A DNA stretch of 64,000 nucleotides from Halolamina pelagica (GCF_001307315.1 NZ_LGUC01000001.1:2046001-2110000); one strand, 5' to 3'. Numbered from the stretch's first letter, positions 27,409 to 36,198 are shown. Notes: generated by a model from the sequence alone, not told the origin. A program made the numbers and translations.

Positions 27409-27885
27409 GTGAGCGCGACCGTCGAGACGCGCCGGGACCCGCGGGGCGACGCCACCCACGAGTCCGCGGCGTGGCAACTGAAGGAGCAGATCCGCCGGGA
27501 GGAGGGCGTACTGAAGCAGCGCCGGAGCTTCTTCAGGGACGCCTATCGCCGCGCGGACTGCCGACTGCTGTTCGTCGACGACGACCTCGCCGGATTCGTC
27601 TCGGCCCGCCGGGACGGCTACATCCTGTTTCTCGCCGTCTCGCCCGACTACCGCGGCGAGGGGTTCGGCGAGCGCCTCGTCGCCGCCGTCGCCGAGGACC
27701 ACGACTCGGTCAGCTGCCACGCCCGCGCGACCAACGACGACGCACTGGCGTTCTACCGTCACATCGGCTTCGAGGACATCCGCCGGATCGACAGCTACTA
27801 CGAGGACGGCGGCGACGCCTACTACCTGAAGCTGGGCGAGGATCGGACGCTGTCGGAGAAGCTGTCGGAGTTCGTACGCAGATAA
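27409..27885 (+). CDS. GNAT-family N-acetyltransferase
   Basis: A 158-residue acetyltransferase. The acetyl-CoA loop is SPDYRGEGFGERLVAAVAEDH (R-x-x-G-x-G/A around residues 83-95). Beta4-beta5 reads GYILFLAVSPD and SVSCHARATNDDALAFYRHIGFEDI, typical of RimI/ElaA-like enzymes. The C-terminus YYLKLGEDRTLSEKL is charged. The substrate is unknown. The start is GTG at 27409. The adjacent region 27886-28063 between this gene and the convergent metB-like gene is highly structured. Confidence 0.9.
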   Translation: MSATVETRRDPRGDATHESAAWQLKEQIRREEGVLKQRRSFFRDAYRRADCRLLFVDDDLAGFVSARRDGYILFLAVSPDYRGEGFGERLVAAVAEDHDSVSCHARATNDDALAFYRHIGFEDIRRIDSYYEDGGDAYYLKLGEDRTLSEKLSEFVRR

Positions 27886-27912
27886 CCCGCGACCTTTCTA
27901 CTCGACCAAAAG

Positions 27913-27989
27913 CCTGCGAGCTCCCGTTGGTCTGCGGGCGACCCCCGAGTCGCTCGCAGGACCTGAGAGACGGCAAAGCCGTCCCTCTC
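27913..27989. other. Structured intergenic element with two adjacent inverted repeats
   Basis: Between convergent genes. A 9-bp inverted repeat CCTGCGAGC (27913-27921) / GCTCGCAGG (27952-27960) encloses a GC-rich loop. Directly after it lies a second hairpin, GAGAGACGGC-AAA-GCCGTC-CCTCTC (27965-27989), with a one- to two-base bulge. Together they could fold into two stacked stems, bidirectional terminators or a small RNA. No coding frame fits. A C/T-rich tract (CACTTGCTTCGCTCGTTCGC) follows. Confidence 0.5.
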
Positions 27990-28063
27990 TGATCGGCTCT
28001 TGGCCCACTCACTTGCTTCGCTCGTTCGCGGTCGGTAGTTCTACAAATCCACCCGCAGCCCGA

Positions 28064-29235
28064 TTACTCAAGCGCCGCCTCGAACGCCTGCTCCAGATCG
28101 CCCTTCAGGTCGTCGACGTGCTCGACGCCGACGCTCACCCGGATCAGCCCGTCCTTCAGCCCCGCCGCCTCGCGCTCTTCTTTCGGGATCGCGGCGTGGG
28201 TCATCGTTGCCGGCTGCTCGATCAGGCTCTCGACGCCGCCGAGGCTCTCGGCGAGCGTGAACACGTCGGTCTCGGAGACGACCGTCTCGGCCTGCTCCAG
28301 CGTGCCGTCGAGTTCGAAGCTGAGCATCCCGCCGAAGTCGTCCATCTGCTCGCTCGCCAGTTCGTGGTCCGGGTGACTCTCCAGGCCAGGGTAGTAGACG
28401 CGGTCGACGGCGTCGTGGTCCTGCAGCCAGCCCGCCAGTTCGTTTGCGTTCTCGCAGTGGCGGTCCATCCGGACTGGGAGGGTCTTCGTCCCGCGGAGGA
28501 CGAGGAAGCAGTCGAACGGCGACGGCGTCGCGCCGACGGAGTTCTGGTAGAAGCCGATGCGCTCGTCGAGCTCGGCGTCGTCGACGATCAGCGCGCCGCC
28601 GACCACGTCGGAGTGGCCGCCGAGGTACTTCGTCAGCGAGTGGGAGACGATGTCGGCGCCGTGTTCGAGCGGGCGCTGGAGCATCGGCGTCGCGAACGTG
28701 TTGTCGACCGCCGAGAGCGCGTCGTACTCGTCGGCGATGTCGGTCAGCGCGTCGATGTCGTTGACGTTCATCAGGGGTTCGTCGGCGTCTCGACCCAGAG
28801 GAGTTCGGTGTCCTCGGTCATCGCCTCGCGAACGGCCTCGTGGTCGGTGGTGTCGACGAAGTCGAACTCCAGGTCGTAATCCTCGTACACCTGGGTGAAG
28901 ATGCGGTGGGTGCCGCCGTACACGTCGTCGCCTGCGACGACGTGGTCGCCAGACTCGAGCAGGTTCAGGACGGTGTTGATCGAGCCCATCCCGGAGGAGA
29001 AGGCGCGACCGAACTCCCCGCCCTCCAGCGCGGCGAGGTTCGCTTCGAGGTCGGTCCGTGTGGGGTTGCCCGTGCGGGAGTACTCGTAGCCGCGGTGGTC
29101 GCCGGGCGCGTCCTGTTTGTACGTCGAGTTGGCGTAGATCGGCGTCATCAGCGCACCGCTCTCGGCTTCGGGTTCCTGGCCGGCGTGGATGGCCCGGGTC
29201 TCGATGCGCTCGTCGTCGCCGCGGTCGTCGTTCAT
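28064..29235 (-). CDS. metB: Cystathionine gamma-synthase/lyase-type PLP enzyme (frameshifted as sequenced)
   Basis: Repairing one base in the G4 run at 28774-28777 gives a 390-residue Cys/Met metabolism PLP enzyme. Blocks: [66 protein letters not shown], the PLP lysine in [20 protein letters not shown], and [18 protein letters not shown]. Close relatives make or break cystathionine in methionine/cysteine synthesis; the two activities cannot be separated from sequence alone. ATG at 29235. It is divergent from L21e with 140 bases between, which holds the L21e TATA box. Confidence 0.9.
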
Positions 29236-29339
29236 ACCGGCGTGTCGAGCGGCGGGGGCGTCATAGTTCCGCTTCCGGATCGGTGGGGTGGGGTCTCGGC
29301 CGGTGCGGCCGGTCGGAAACTCGACCCGAGAACGCATCG

Positions 29340-29345
29340 TTTATA
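29340..29345 (+). promoter_or_regulatory. TATA box of the L21e-rpoF operon
   Basis: TTTATA within GCATCGTTTATACACCG, the clearest archaeal TATA element in the window. It predicts transcription starting near 29367-29370, a few bases before the L21e ATG at 29376, hence a very short leader. It lies upstream of an L21e-Rpb4 gene pair joined by a TAATG overlap. Confidence 0.75.
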
Positions 29346-29375
29346 CACCGACCGCGAGTACGCGACGACAAGACC

Positions 29376-29669
29376 ATGCCTAGCTCCAACGGGCCCAACA
29401 CTGGCACTCGCAACAAGCTGTCCAACCACCCCCGAGACCGCGGCACGTCGCCGCCCCAGCGCGCCATCGCCGAGTACGACGAGGGCCAGAAGGTCCACCT
29501 CGTGCTCGACCCCTCGGTCGAGGACGGGCGGTTCCACGCCCGCTTCAGCGGCCACACCGGCGAGGTCATCGGTACGCAGGGCGACGCGTTCAAGGTCCAG
29601 ATCACCGACGGCGGGAAGGAGAAGACGATCATCGCCAGCGCCGCCCACCTTCGCGCACAGGAGGAGTAA
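29376..29669 (+). CDS. rpl21e: Large ribosomal subunit protein eL21 (L21e)
   Basis: A 97-residue archaeal/eukaryotic-type ribosomal protein of the 50S subunit. It opens [22 protein letters not shown], matching the conserved TRxKxxxxxRxxG N-terminus, then [38 protein letters not shown], an SH3-like barrel. The stop TAA shares its last base with the next ATG (TAATG), coupling it to the RNA polymerase subunit gene. Its own TATA box is at 29340-29345. Confidence 0.97.
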   Translation: MPSSNGPNTGTRNKLSNHPRDRGTSPPQRAIAEYDEGQKVHLVLDPSVEDGRFHARFSGHTGEVIGTQGDAFKVQITDGGKEKTIIASAAHLRAQEE

Positions 29670-30025
29670 TGACGATCTTCAAAGAGAAGCTCGACGAGGA
29701 GTACCTCACGGCCGCGGAGGTCAAAGAGGAGCTCCAAGACGTCGAGGAACAGCGCGCGGCCGAGGACGACCGTGAGCTCCGCTACGAGCTCGCACGCGCC
29801 ATCGAGCACGTGAACCGGTTCGCGCTGCTCGACGCCGAGGAGTCCCGCGAGCTGGTCGAGCGACTCAAGGAGCTCGACAAGGTCGACAACCCGACCGCCC
29901 ACAAGATCGCGGATCTGCTCCCTCGCGACCGCGACGAGCTCCGGACGGTGTACGCCCAGGAGCGCTACTCGCTCTCCGGCGACGAGCTCGACGCGATCCT
30001 CGACATCGTCGCGGAGTACGCCTAA
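29669..30025 (+). CDS. rpoF: DNA-directed RNA polymerase subunit Rpo4 (RpoF/Rpb4)
   Basis: A 118-residue polymerase stalk subunit that pairs with Rpo7. It has the HRDC-like helical C-terminus ENRFALLDAEESRELVERLKELDKVDNPTAHKIADLLPRDRDELRTVYAQERY, including the KIADLLP pattern of archaeal Rpb4. The N-terminus TIFKEKLDEEYLTAAEVKEEL is also family-like. Translational coupling with L21e is a known archaeal arrangement. The downstream DUF655 gene is 63 bases away with its own TATA-like GTTTATCC. Confidence 0.95.
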   Translation: MTIFKEKLDEEYLTAAEVKEELQDVEEQRAAEDDRELRYELARAIEHVNRFALLDAEESRELVERLKELDKVDNPTAHKIADLLPRDRDELRTVYAQERYSLSGDELDAILDIVAEYA

Positions 30026-30088
30026 CTTCTCGCGGACCCGGCCTCACACCGGGCAACAGTTTATCCGTCGCGGTGACTTATCAGGGGC

Positions 30089-30691
30089 ATGAGCGATGCA
30101 GAAGAGTCCGACACGGCCGAGGAACCGGCCGAGGACACAGCGGTCGAGCACGCGGTCGTGCTCGACCACCTCCCCTACGGTCGCCCCGACGACGACCGGC
30201 CACAGCACCAGAAACCCGAGATCGCCTACGCGGTCGGCGAGGAGCAGTTCGACCTGTTCGAACTCACCCTCGTCGACGGCGCCGACGTGAGCATCGGCGA
30301 CCGGATCGTCGTCGCGCCCGACGCCGACCGTGACCTGGTCGATCGCTACCGCGAGATCGACCACGGTGACCTCTCCAGGGGCGCCGAACAGGAGCTCGAC
30401 TACGTCATCGAGGAGATCGTCGACCGCCACCCACAGCGCTTCCTCGACTACTTCAACGACGCCCAGCCCCTGACCCTGCGGCTCCACCAGCTCAACGTCC
30501 TGCCCGGGATCGGCGACAAGCTCCGGGACGACATCCTCGAGAGCCGCAAGCGCCAGGGCCCCTTCGAGAGCTTCGAGGACCTCGAAGAGCGTATCTCCGG
30601 GCTCCACGACGCGAAGGGCGTCGTCGTCGAACGGATCATCGAAGAGCTCACCGAGGACGTGAAGTACCGCGCGTTCGTCGGCGACGAGTAG
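30089..30691 (+). CDS. DUF655 protein with helix-hairpin-helix C-terminus
   Basis: A 200-residue archaeal DUF655 protein. An acidic leader (EESDTAEEPAEDTAVEHA) precedes an OB-like region (AVVLDHLPYGRP to VSIGDRIVVAPD). The C-terminal half has a helix-hairpin-helix nucleic-acid-binding motif in LNVLPGIGDKLRDDILESRKRQGPFESFEDLEERISG. Its steady position among L21e, rpoF and ksgA in euryarchaea suggests RNA or ribosome-related function, which remains unproven. TATA-like GTTTATCC (30059-30066) lies about 27 bases before the ATG, so the message is probably leaderless. Confidence 0.92.
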   Translation: MSDAEESDTAEEPAEDTAVEHAVVLDHLPYGRPDDDRPQHQKPEIAYAVGEEQFDLFELTLVDGADVSIGDRIVVAPDADRDLVDRYREIDHGDLSRGAEQELDYVIEEIVDRHPQRFLDYFNDAQPLTLRLHQLNVLPGIGDKLRDDILESRKRQGPFESFEDLEERISGLHDAKGVVVERIIEELTEDVKYRAFVGDE

Positions 30692-30778
30692 CCGTCCCGC
30701 CCCGCACTGACAGTCGCCGGACAGATCGAACGAGGCCGGAGCGGGGCTTTTAACGCCGGTGGCGCGCTATCGCGGGTA

Positions 30779-31645
30779 ATGACTGGGCCCGACGACCTGC
30801 GGGACCCCGACGCCCTCATCCGCCGTGCCAAGCGGGGGAACCCGGAGTTCGACCAACACTTCCTCGTCGACGATCGGGTGCTCGACCGGCTCCCGAGCTA
30901 CCTCCCCGAGTCTGCCGACCGCAGCCACGTGCTGGAGATCGGCGGCGGCACGGGAGCACTCACCGACCGACTGCTCGCAGCCGCTCCCGACGACGGCGAG
31001 GTGACCGTGGTGGAGCGCGACCCGGATCTCGTCGCGTTCTTGCGCCAGGAGTTCGCCGACGCCGTCGACGCCGGCGAGCTGACCGTGGTCGCGGGCGACG
31101 CGCTGGAGGTCGAGCTTCCGGAGTTCTCTGCCTCGGTGTCGAACCTCCCCTACGGCGCCTCCTCGGAGATCGCGTTCGACCTCCTTCCCCGGAAGCGGCC
31201 GCTGGTGTTGATGTTCCAGCAGGAGTTCGCCGAGCGCATGGTCGCCGAGCCGGGCGAGGACGACTACGGCCGGCTTTCGGTGTCGGCCCAACACTACGCC
31301 GACGTGGAGATCGTCGAGCACGTGCCGGCCGACGCGTTCGATCCCCGGCCGCGGGTCGACAGCGCCGTCGTGCGCTGCACGCCGCGTGCGCCCGAGTACG
31401 AGGTCGCCGACGAGGCCTTTTTCCTCCGGTTCGTGAAGGCGCTGTTCACCCAGCGCCGGAAGACGATGCGCAACGCGGTCCGGAACACCGCCCACATCTC
31501 CGGGCTCGCGGATCCGGACGCGGTCGTCGACGCGGCCGAGGAGTCCCTGATGAGTCGGCGCGCGGGAACCGTGTCGCCCGCCGAGTTCGCCGAACTGGCG
31601 GCGCTGGCCCGGCAGGTCGATCCCGGCGTCGAGAGAGGTGGCTGA
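30779..31645 (+). CDS. ksgA: 16S rRNA dimethyladenosine transferase
   Basis: A 288-residue KsgA/Dim1-type methyltransferase that dimethylates two adjacent adenines in the 3' end of 16S rRNA during small-subunit maturation. SAM loop: VLEIGGGTGALTDRLL (51-66); adenine-handling motif SNLPYGASSEI; QEFAERM and the C-terminal small domain with FFLRFVKALFTQRRKTMRNAVRN. The N-terminus NPEFDQHFLVDDRVLDR matches the QxFL motif. The stop is directly followed by the MscS gene ATG, so the genes are co-transcribed. Confidence 0.96.
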   Translation: MTGPDDLRDPDALIRRAKRGNPEFDQHFLVDDRVLDRLPSYLPESADRSHVLEIGGGTGALTDRLLAAAPDDGEVTVVERDPDLVAFLRQEFADAVDAGELTVVAGDALEVELPEFSASVSNLPYGASSEIAFDLLPRKRPLVLMFQQEFAERMVAEPGEDDYGRLSVSAQHYADVEIVEHVPADAFDPRPRVDSAVVRCTPRAPEYEVADEAFFLRFVKALFTQRRKTMRNAVRNTAHISGLADPDAVVDAAEESLMSRRAGTVSPAEFAELAALARQVDPGVERGG

Positions 31646-32842
31646 ATGGCCACGAACCCCATCCGCGAACTGATCTGGGCCGCGACGATGTCGACGGGGG
31701 CCCGGATCCTGGCGACGGTGCTCGTGCTGGCGCTGTTCGCTGGCATCAGCGTCGGCGTTCGCCGGCTCGGAAGCCGACTGAAACAGCACGTCGGCGACAC
31801 CGTCGCGGAGTCCGCGCAAGCGACGGTCGTCGCGCTCGCGAGCGCGGGGACGGCGATGGTTCTGGTGGCGGTCTGGCGGGCTGGCTGGCTGCTCAAGCAG
31901 GGGTTCGATCAGATCGACCCGTCCCGCCAACAGGTCGTCGCGATCGTCTTGAGCGGCGTCATCTTCGTCGCCGCGTACCTGCTGACACGGTTCACCAAGA
32001 ACAGTATCCGTCGACTCTCGAAGGAGCGCGGCGCCATCACCGACCACCAACAGGAGGTCGCCCACCACCTCGTCCAGCTGTTGATCTTCGGGATGGCCGT
32101 GTTGGTCGTGCTGGGGATCTGGAACGTCGATCCGGGCCAACTGCTGCTCGGGGCCGGGGCCGCCGGTGTCGTGATCGGCCTCGCGGCTCGGCAGACTCTC
32201 GGCGCGGTGCTCGCGGGGTTCGTCGTGCTGTTCTCGCGACCGTTCGACCTGGGCGACTGGGTCGTCATCGGCGAGGAGGAGGGGATCGTCACCGACATCA
32301 GCGTGTTCAACACCCAGATCCGCACGTTCGACGAGGAGTACGTGATGATCCCCAACGACATCGTCACGGACACGGAAGTGCGAAACCGCACGCGGAAGGG
32401 TCGGCTGCGCCTCGAAACCGACGTGGGCGTCGACTACGACACCGACGTGGAGCACGCGATGGACGTCGCCGCCGAGGCGATGGCGGACACCGAGACGCCG
32501 ATGGAGCGCCCGGACCCCAACGTCGTGCTCGCGGAGTTCGGCGGCTCGAGTGTCGTGCTCCGGCTCCGCTACTACATCGACAACCCCAGCGCCAGGAAGA
32601 TGTGGAAGGCCCGGACGGAGGTCATCGCCGCGGTCAAGCAGGCGTTCGCCGCCGAGGGCATCAAGATCCCGTTCCCGCAGCGCGAACTCTCCGGGCGACC
32701 GGAGACGGGGAACTTCGCTGTCTCCGCCGGCGCGAACGAAGTGGCCGACGACGGCGACGATGGGAGCGACGACTCGGACCGGGTGGAACGTGCGGACGCC
32801 GCCACGGACGGCGCCGGCGACGACGACACGGGGGCACAATGA
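31646..32842 (+). CDS. MscS-family mechanosensitive channel
   Basis: A 398-residue small-conductance mechanosensitive channel. Three to four N-terminal helices (LATVLVLALFAGISVGV, ATVVALASAGTAMVLVAVW, QQVVAIVLSGVIFVAAYLL and LIFGMAVLVVLGIW) lead into the pore helix GAGAAGVVIGLAARQTLGAVLAGFVVLFSRPFDLGDWVVI. The beta domain follows with GIVTDISVFNTQIRTFDEEYVMIPN. The C-terminus is a negatively charged cytoplasmic tail. The protein relieves hypo-osmotic shock. It begins at the base after the KsgA stop and overlaps the methyltransferase gene by ATGA, giving a three-gene operon. Confidence 0.95.
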   Translation: MATNPIRELIWAATMSTGARILATVLVLALFAGISVGVRRLGSRLKQHVGDTVAESAQATVVALASAGTAMVLVAVWRAGWLLKQGFDQIDPSRQQVVAIVLSGVIFVAAYLLTRFTKNSIRRLSKERGAITDHQQEVAHHLVQLLIFGMAVLVVLGIWNVDPGQLLLGAGAAGVVIGLAARQTLGAVLAGFVVLFSRPFDLGDWVVIGEEEGIVTDISVFNTQIRTFDEEYVMIPNDIVTDTEVRNRTRKGRLRLETDVGVDYDTDVEHAMDVAAEAMADTETPMERPDPNVVLAEFGGSSVVLRLRYYIDNPSARKMWKARTEVIAAVKQAFAAEGIKIPFPQRELSGRPETGNFAVSAGANEVADDGDDGSDDSDRVERADAATDGAGDDDTGAQ

Positions 32843-33479
32843 CCGCGAACGACTCCGAGGAGACCGAATCGACCGCGACCACGCTCGCGGACCGTCGCGG
32901 GCAGGAGACGAAAGTGTACCAGCCCGCGGAGGACTCGGGGCTACTCGCCGACGCCGCCGAGGAGTACGCCCGCGGGCGGACACTGGAGGTCGGCACCGGC
33001 TCGGGCTGGGTCGCCGAACAGGTCGCCCCGCACGTGCCGCAGGTCGTCGCCGCCGACGTGAACCCCCACGCCTGTCGGCAGGCCCGAGAGCGCGGCATCG
33101 AGACGGTCCGGACGAACCTCTTGGACGCGTTCGCCGACGGGAGCTTCGAGACGGTGCTGTTCAACCCCCCTACCTCCCGACCGATCCGGAGAACGAGTGG
33201 GACGACTGGATGGAGCAGGCGCTGTCGGGCGGCGAGAGCGGCCGCGAACTGATCGAGCCGTTCCTCGACGACCTCGGGCGCGTGCTCGCACCCGGCGGAC
33301 AGGCGCTGCTGCTCGTCTCGTCGCTCGCCGGCTACGAAGCGGTCGAGGAGCTGGTGCGCGACGCGGGCTTCGTCCCCGAGGAGGTTCGCCAGGAGTCCTA
33401 CCCCTTCGAGACGCTGTCGATCCTGCGGCTCACTCGGTTTACGCTGTGTGGCAAGCCGTCGGCCGGGGAGATCGAGTAG
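32839..33479 (+). CDS. HemK2/MTQ2-like class I methyltransferase (frameshifted as sequenced)
   Basis: Adding one C to the C6 run at 33165-33170 restores a 213-residue methyltransferase and its catalytic NPPY motif in VLFNPPYLPTDPENEW; the break falls within that motif's codons. SAM loop: LEVGTGSGWVAEQVAPHV, then ADVNPHACRQARERG. The NPPY class includes glutamine-N5 methyltransferases acting on release factor 1 in archaea and eukaryotes, the probable role here. An acidic leader (TANDSEETES) precedes the fold. It is the last gene of the ksgA-mscS operon, starting within the MscS stop codon (ATGA). Confidence 0.9.
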
Positions 33480-33520
33480 GGCGTCGACGCCCGGTGGCGC
33501 CGCTGTTCGAGTCTAAGTGT

Positions 33521-33591
33521 TGCGAGGGAAGAACGCTCTGTGAGCGCCCTCCCGCATGGGTGCGTGGTTGCGCACCGACATGCGAGGGAAG
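33521..33591. repeat. 11-bp direct repeat of the tRNA-Leu(CAA) 3' end
   Basis: TGCGAGGGAAG occurs at 33521-33531 and again at 33581-33591, exactly 60 bases apart. The second copy is the 3' end of the minus-strand tRNA-Leu(CAA) gene. Duplicated tRNA ends are typical traces of site-specific integration, but 11 bases is short and the span between copies carries no gene, only a GGTGCG/CGCACC hairpin. Confidence 0.45.
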
Positions 33592-33664
33592 GGATTTGAA
33601 CCCTCGGACCTCTACAGGAGCGGATCTTGAGTCCGCCGCCGTTTCCCAGCTTGGCTACCCTCGC
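33581..33664 (-). tRNA. tRNA-Leu (anticodon CAA)
   Basis: An 84-nt class II tRNA on the minus strand. Acceptor stem GCGAGGG pairs with CCCTCGC and the discriminator is A. The anticodon stem GCGGA/TCCGC holds the loop CTCAAGA, giving anticodon CAA (complement of 33627-33629). A long variable arm (TCCTGTAGAGGTCCGAGG region) and T-loop GGTTCAAATCC are present. The 3' CCA is not encoded and no intron is seen. It shares most of its D-arm and variable arm with the second leucine tRNA at 40561. Confidence 0.96.
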
Positions 33665-33739
33665 ACGCAGTCTGGGGAAACGGCCCATCGCGGTTTAAGC
33701 CACCGATTCGGGCTGACTCCCCGCGGGCCCGGGCCTGGG

Positions 33740-33814
33740 TTCACACTCGCCGCCTGCTCGGCCCGGCGATAGTTTCACACTCGCCGCCTGCTCGGCCCGG
33801 CGATAGTTTCACAC
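33740..33814. repeat. 34-bp tandem repeat upstream of the DUF309 gene
   Basis: Two near-complete copies with period 34 (33740-33773 and 33774-33807), plus a 7-base partial third copy (33808-33814). The unit begins TTCACACTCGCCGCCTGCTC and ends GGCGATAG. It lies directly upstream of the DUF309 start at 33839, ending 24 bases before it, so its last copy covers the expected promoter. It resembles in length and position, but not sequence, the 35-bp array at 885-985. Confidence 0.9.
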
Positions 33815-33838
33815 CCCCGCCCGTTCTACCGGTCGACG

Positions 33839-34335
33839 ATGGACGAGCACACCCGCGACCCCGGCGTCGCACCGCCGTTGGGGATCCAACCGGGTGGCGC
33901 GATGATCGCCGCTGGGAGCACGCGACGCTCCGCCGGGCCGCCGAACACGGCGTTCGGTTGTACAACGACGGCGCCTACACCGAGAGCTACGACTGCTTCA
34001 AGTTCGAGTGGTACAACTACGGCCGCGGCACCGCGGAGTCGGCGTTCTGCCACGGGATGCAGCAGGTCGCCGCCGGCACGCACAAACACGCCGCCGACTG
34101 CGGCCGCGGCGCCGACGCCGGCGACGCCGGGATGCGCTCGTTGTTCTCGACCGCGCTGGGGTATCTCCAGGGCGTCCCGGACGACTTCTACGGCGTCGAC
34201 GTGGCCGCAGTCCGGCGCCGCCTGCTCGTCGCCATCTTCGAACCTCAGTTGATCGACGGCTGGCGCATCGCCATCGACGACCACACCCCCGACGCCTACC
34301 CGGCCGACTACGAGTACGCCGCGGGGCTGGGGTAA
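33839..34335 (+). CDS. DUF309 family protein (frameshifted as sequenced)
   Basis: One G added to the G4 run at 33880-33883 gives 165 residues starting MDEHTRDPGVAPPLGDPTGW. The DUF309 core is seen in LYNDGAYTESYDCFKFEWYNYGRGTAESAFCHGMQQVAAGTHKH, whose H/E-rich helices resemble a metal-free helical bundle; here the usual histidines of the repeats are partly replaced by Tyr/Cys. Function unknown. The stop TAA at 34333-34335 is one base before the GTG of the next gene. The tandem 34-bp array lies just upstream. Confidence 0.82.
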
Positions 34336-34336
34336 C

Positions 34337-35113
34337 GTGCTGGCGCCCGACCGCGTCGCGGCCGCCGAAAACGCTAAGCGGCGCGTGCTCGCCGACGTGA
34401 CCGAGACACGCTTCGGGACGTTCGTCCACGACCCGGCCCACGAGAACCGCGCGGCGGCGACCCAGCTCCTCGACGCGCGCCTGCCGCGCGTCGACGCCCC
34501 GCCGGCGCCCGCGCGAGACCAGGCCGCCCGGGCGCTCTTCGGCCGGCTCAACGCGCTGTTCGACCGTCACGGCCTCCCTCACCGTATCGTCGCGGGCGTC
34601 GACGCCGAGACGGCCGCCCGGCTCGCACCGCTAGCCAGATCGCGTGGGTACGAACGGGAGGACTACTGGGCGCTGGTCGGGCACGGCGTCGACGCGCCCG
34701 CAATCCCGGACGGCCTCCGGCTCGAAATCCGACCTCACGGCAGCGACGCCGCAGGCCTCGTCCACGAGTCGGTGGGGCGCGACCGCGACGGCGTCGCGTA
34801 CGCGGCCGCAGTCGCGAGCGAACTCGGCGGGCAGGAGCTGCTCGCGTTCCGTGACGGCGAGCCAGTGGGCGCAGCGGGCTGGTACGTCCACGGTGACGCC
34901 GACGATCCGGTGGCGCGGCTGACCCACGTCGGCGTCATTCCCGCGGCACAGGGAGCGGGCGTTGGCTCGGCGCTGGTCCGTGCGGTCGTCGACCGCTGCC
35001 CGCTGCCGGCCGATCGCGTCGTCGTCTGTGCGACCGCCGCCCGGGCGGGGTTCTACGAGCGACTCGGGTTCGTCCGGAACGCCGCCCTCTGGCGGTTCGC
35101 CCGGCTCCCCTGA
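34337..35113 (+). CDS. GNAT-family N-acetyltransferase
   Basis: A 258-residue protein with an N-terminal helical region (residues 1-110) of unknown role and a C-terminal GNAT domain. The acetyl-CoA loop is THVGVIPAAQGAGVGSALVRAVVDR (R/Q-x-x-G-x-G pattern as QGAGVG), the next strand PADRVVVCATAARAGFYERLGFVRNAALWRF. The substrate is unknown. The start is GTG at 34337, one base after the DUF309 stop, indicating an operon. It ends 57 bases before the M42 peptidase gene. Confidence 0.88.
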   Translation: MLAPDRVAAAENAKRRVLADVTETRFGTFVHDPAHENRAAATQLLDARLPRVDAPPAPARDQAARALFGRLNALFDRHGLPHRIVAGVDAETAARLAPLARSRGYEREDYWALVGHGVDAPAIPDGLRLEIRPHGSDAAGLVHESVGRDRDGVAYAAAVASELGGQELLAFRDGEPVGAAGWYVHGDADDPVARLTHVGVIPAAQGAGVGSALVRAVVDRCPLPADRVVVCATAARAGFYERLGFVRNAALWRFARLP

Positions 35114-35170
35114 GCCGGCGAGGGTCGCCCCGACCGGAGCGCCTTTGCCCGCGCCGGGAGAGTCTCGGGT

Positions 35171-36198
35171 ATGCACGACCGCGAGCTGCTGTTCGATCTC
35201 TCCGCGGCCGCCGGCCCGGTGGGCTACGAGGACGGCGTCCGTGAGGTGGTCCGGGAGGCGCTGGCCCCCCACGTCGACCGACTCCAGACGGACGCGATGG
35301 GGAACGTCGTGGGGACGGTCGACGGTGAGAGCGACCGCGAGGTCGTCGTCGCCGCGCACATGGACGAGATCGGCTTCATGGTCGCAGCCGTCACCGACGA
35401 CGGCTTCCTGAAACTCGACTCGCTGGGCGGCTGGAACGCGCAGATCCTGCGGGCCCAGCCTGTGACCGTGCACACCGAGGGCGGCGAACTGCCGGGCGTC
35501 ATCGGCGCCGAACCGGCCCACACCCGCGACGAGGACGACGTCGAGGGGTCGACGATCTCGCGGTGGATCTGGGACTCGACGGCGACGCCGCCGCCGACGC
35601 GGTCGCCGTCGGTGACGTGATCACGCTCGACACCGAGCCGCGCGTGCTCGGCGACTGCGTGACCGGGAAGGCGCTCGACGACCGTGCGGGCGTGTACGCG
35701 CTGCTCGCGGCCGCACGGGTCGCCGAACCCGACGCGACGGTCCACTTCTGTGCCACGGTGCAGGAGGAGGTCGGCCTCCGCGGCGCCCGCGCGATCGCGA
35801 CCGACGACCAGTTCGACCCTGACCTCGTGATCGCGCTCGACGGCACACTCGAACGGAGCGTGCCGGGCGTCGACGAGGCCGAGACGATCACGACGCTCGG
35901 CGACGGCGTCGGCATCAAGCGCAAGGACGCCTCCGTGATCCCGACGCCGATGGTCGTCGACTGGCTGACGGATGTGGCCGAGGACGAGGGCGTCGAACAC
36001 CAGCGGGAGGTGGCCTGGAACATCGGCACCGACACCGGCGCACTGCAGAACGCCGGCGGCGCCGTGCTGTCGGGAGCGCTCTCGGTGCCGGTTCGCTACC
36101 ACCACTCGCCGGTCGAGACCGCCCATCGCAGCGATCTGACAGCGACGGTCGAACTGCTCGCGGCAGCGCTCGCGCGAACCGGCGAGCTGGTCGACTGA
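35171..36198 (+). CDS. M42-family metallo-aminopeptidase (frameshifted as sequenced)
   Basis: Restoring one G in the G4 run at 35545-35548 gives a 342-residue glutamyl-aminopeptidase/TET-type peptidase. Metal and catalytic pieces: VVVAAHMDEIGFMV (zinc His and Asp), VTGKALDDRAGVYALL (bridging Asp), ATVQEEVGLRGARAI (catalytic EE pair), VIALDGTLERSVPG, and the last zinc His in VRYHHSPVETAHRSDL. It probably degrades short peptides as a large cytosolic complex. ATG at 35171. The frameshift region reads VEGVDDLAVDLGLDGD after repair. Confidence 0.9.

Noticed and set aside
30767-32983. A 738-codon open frame on the minus strand
   Set aside because: It is the antisense shadow of the ksgA, mscS and methyltransferase genes; GC-rich DNA keeps such frames open. 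Its product is Arg/His/Val-rich with no motifs.
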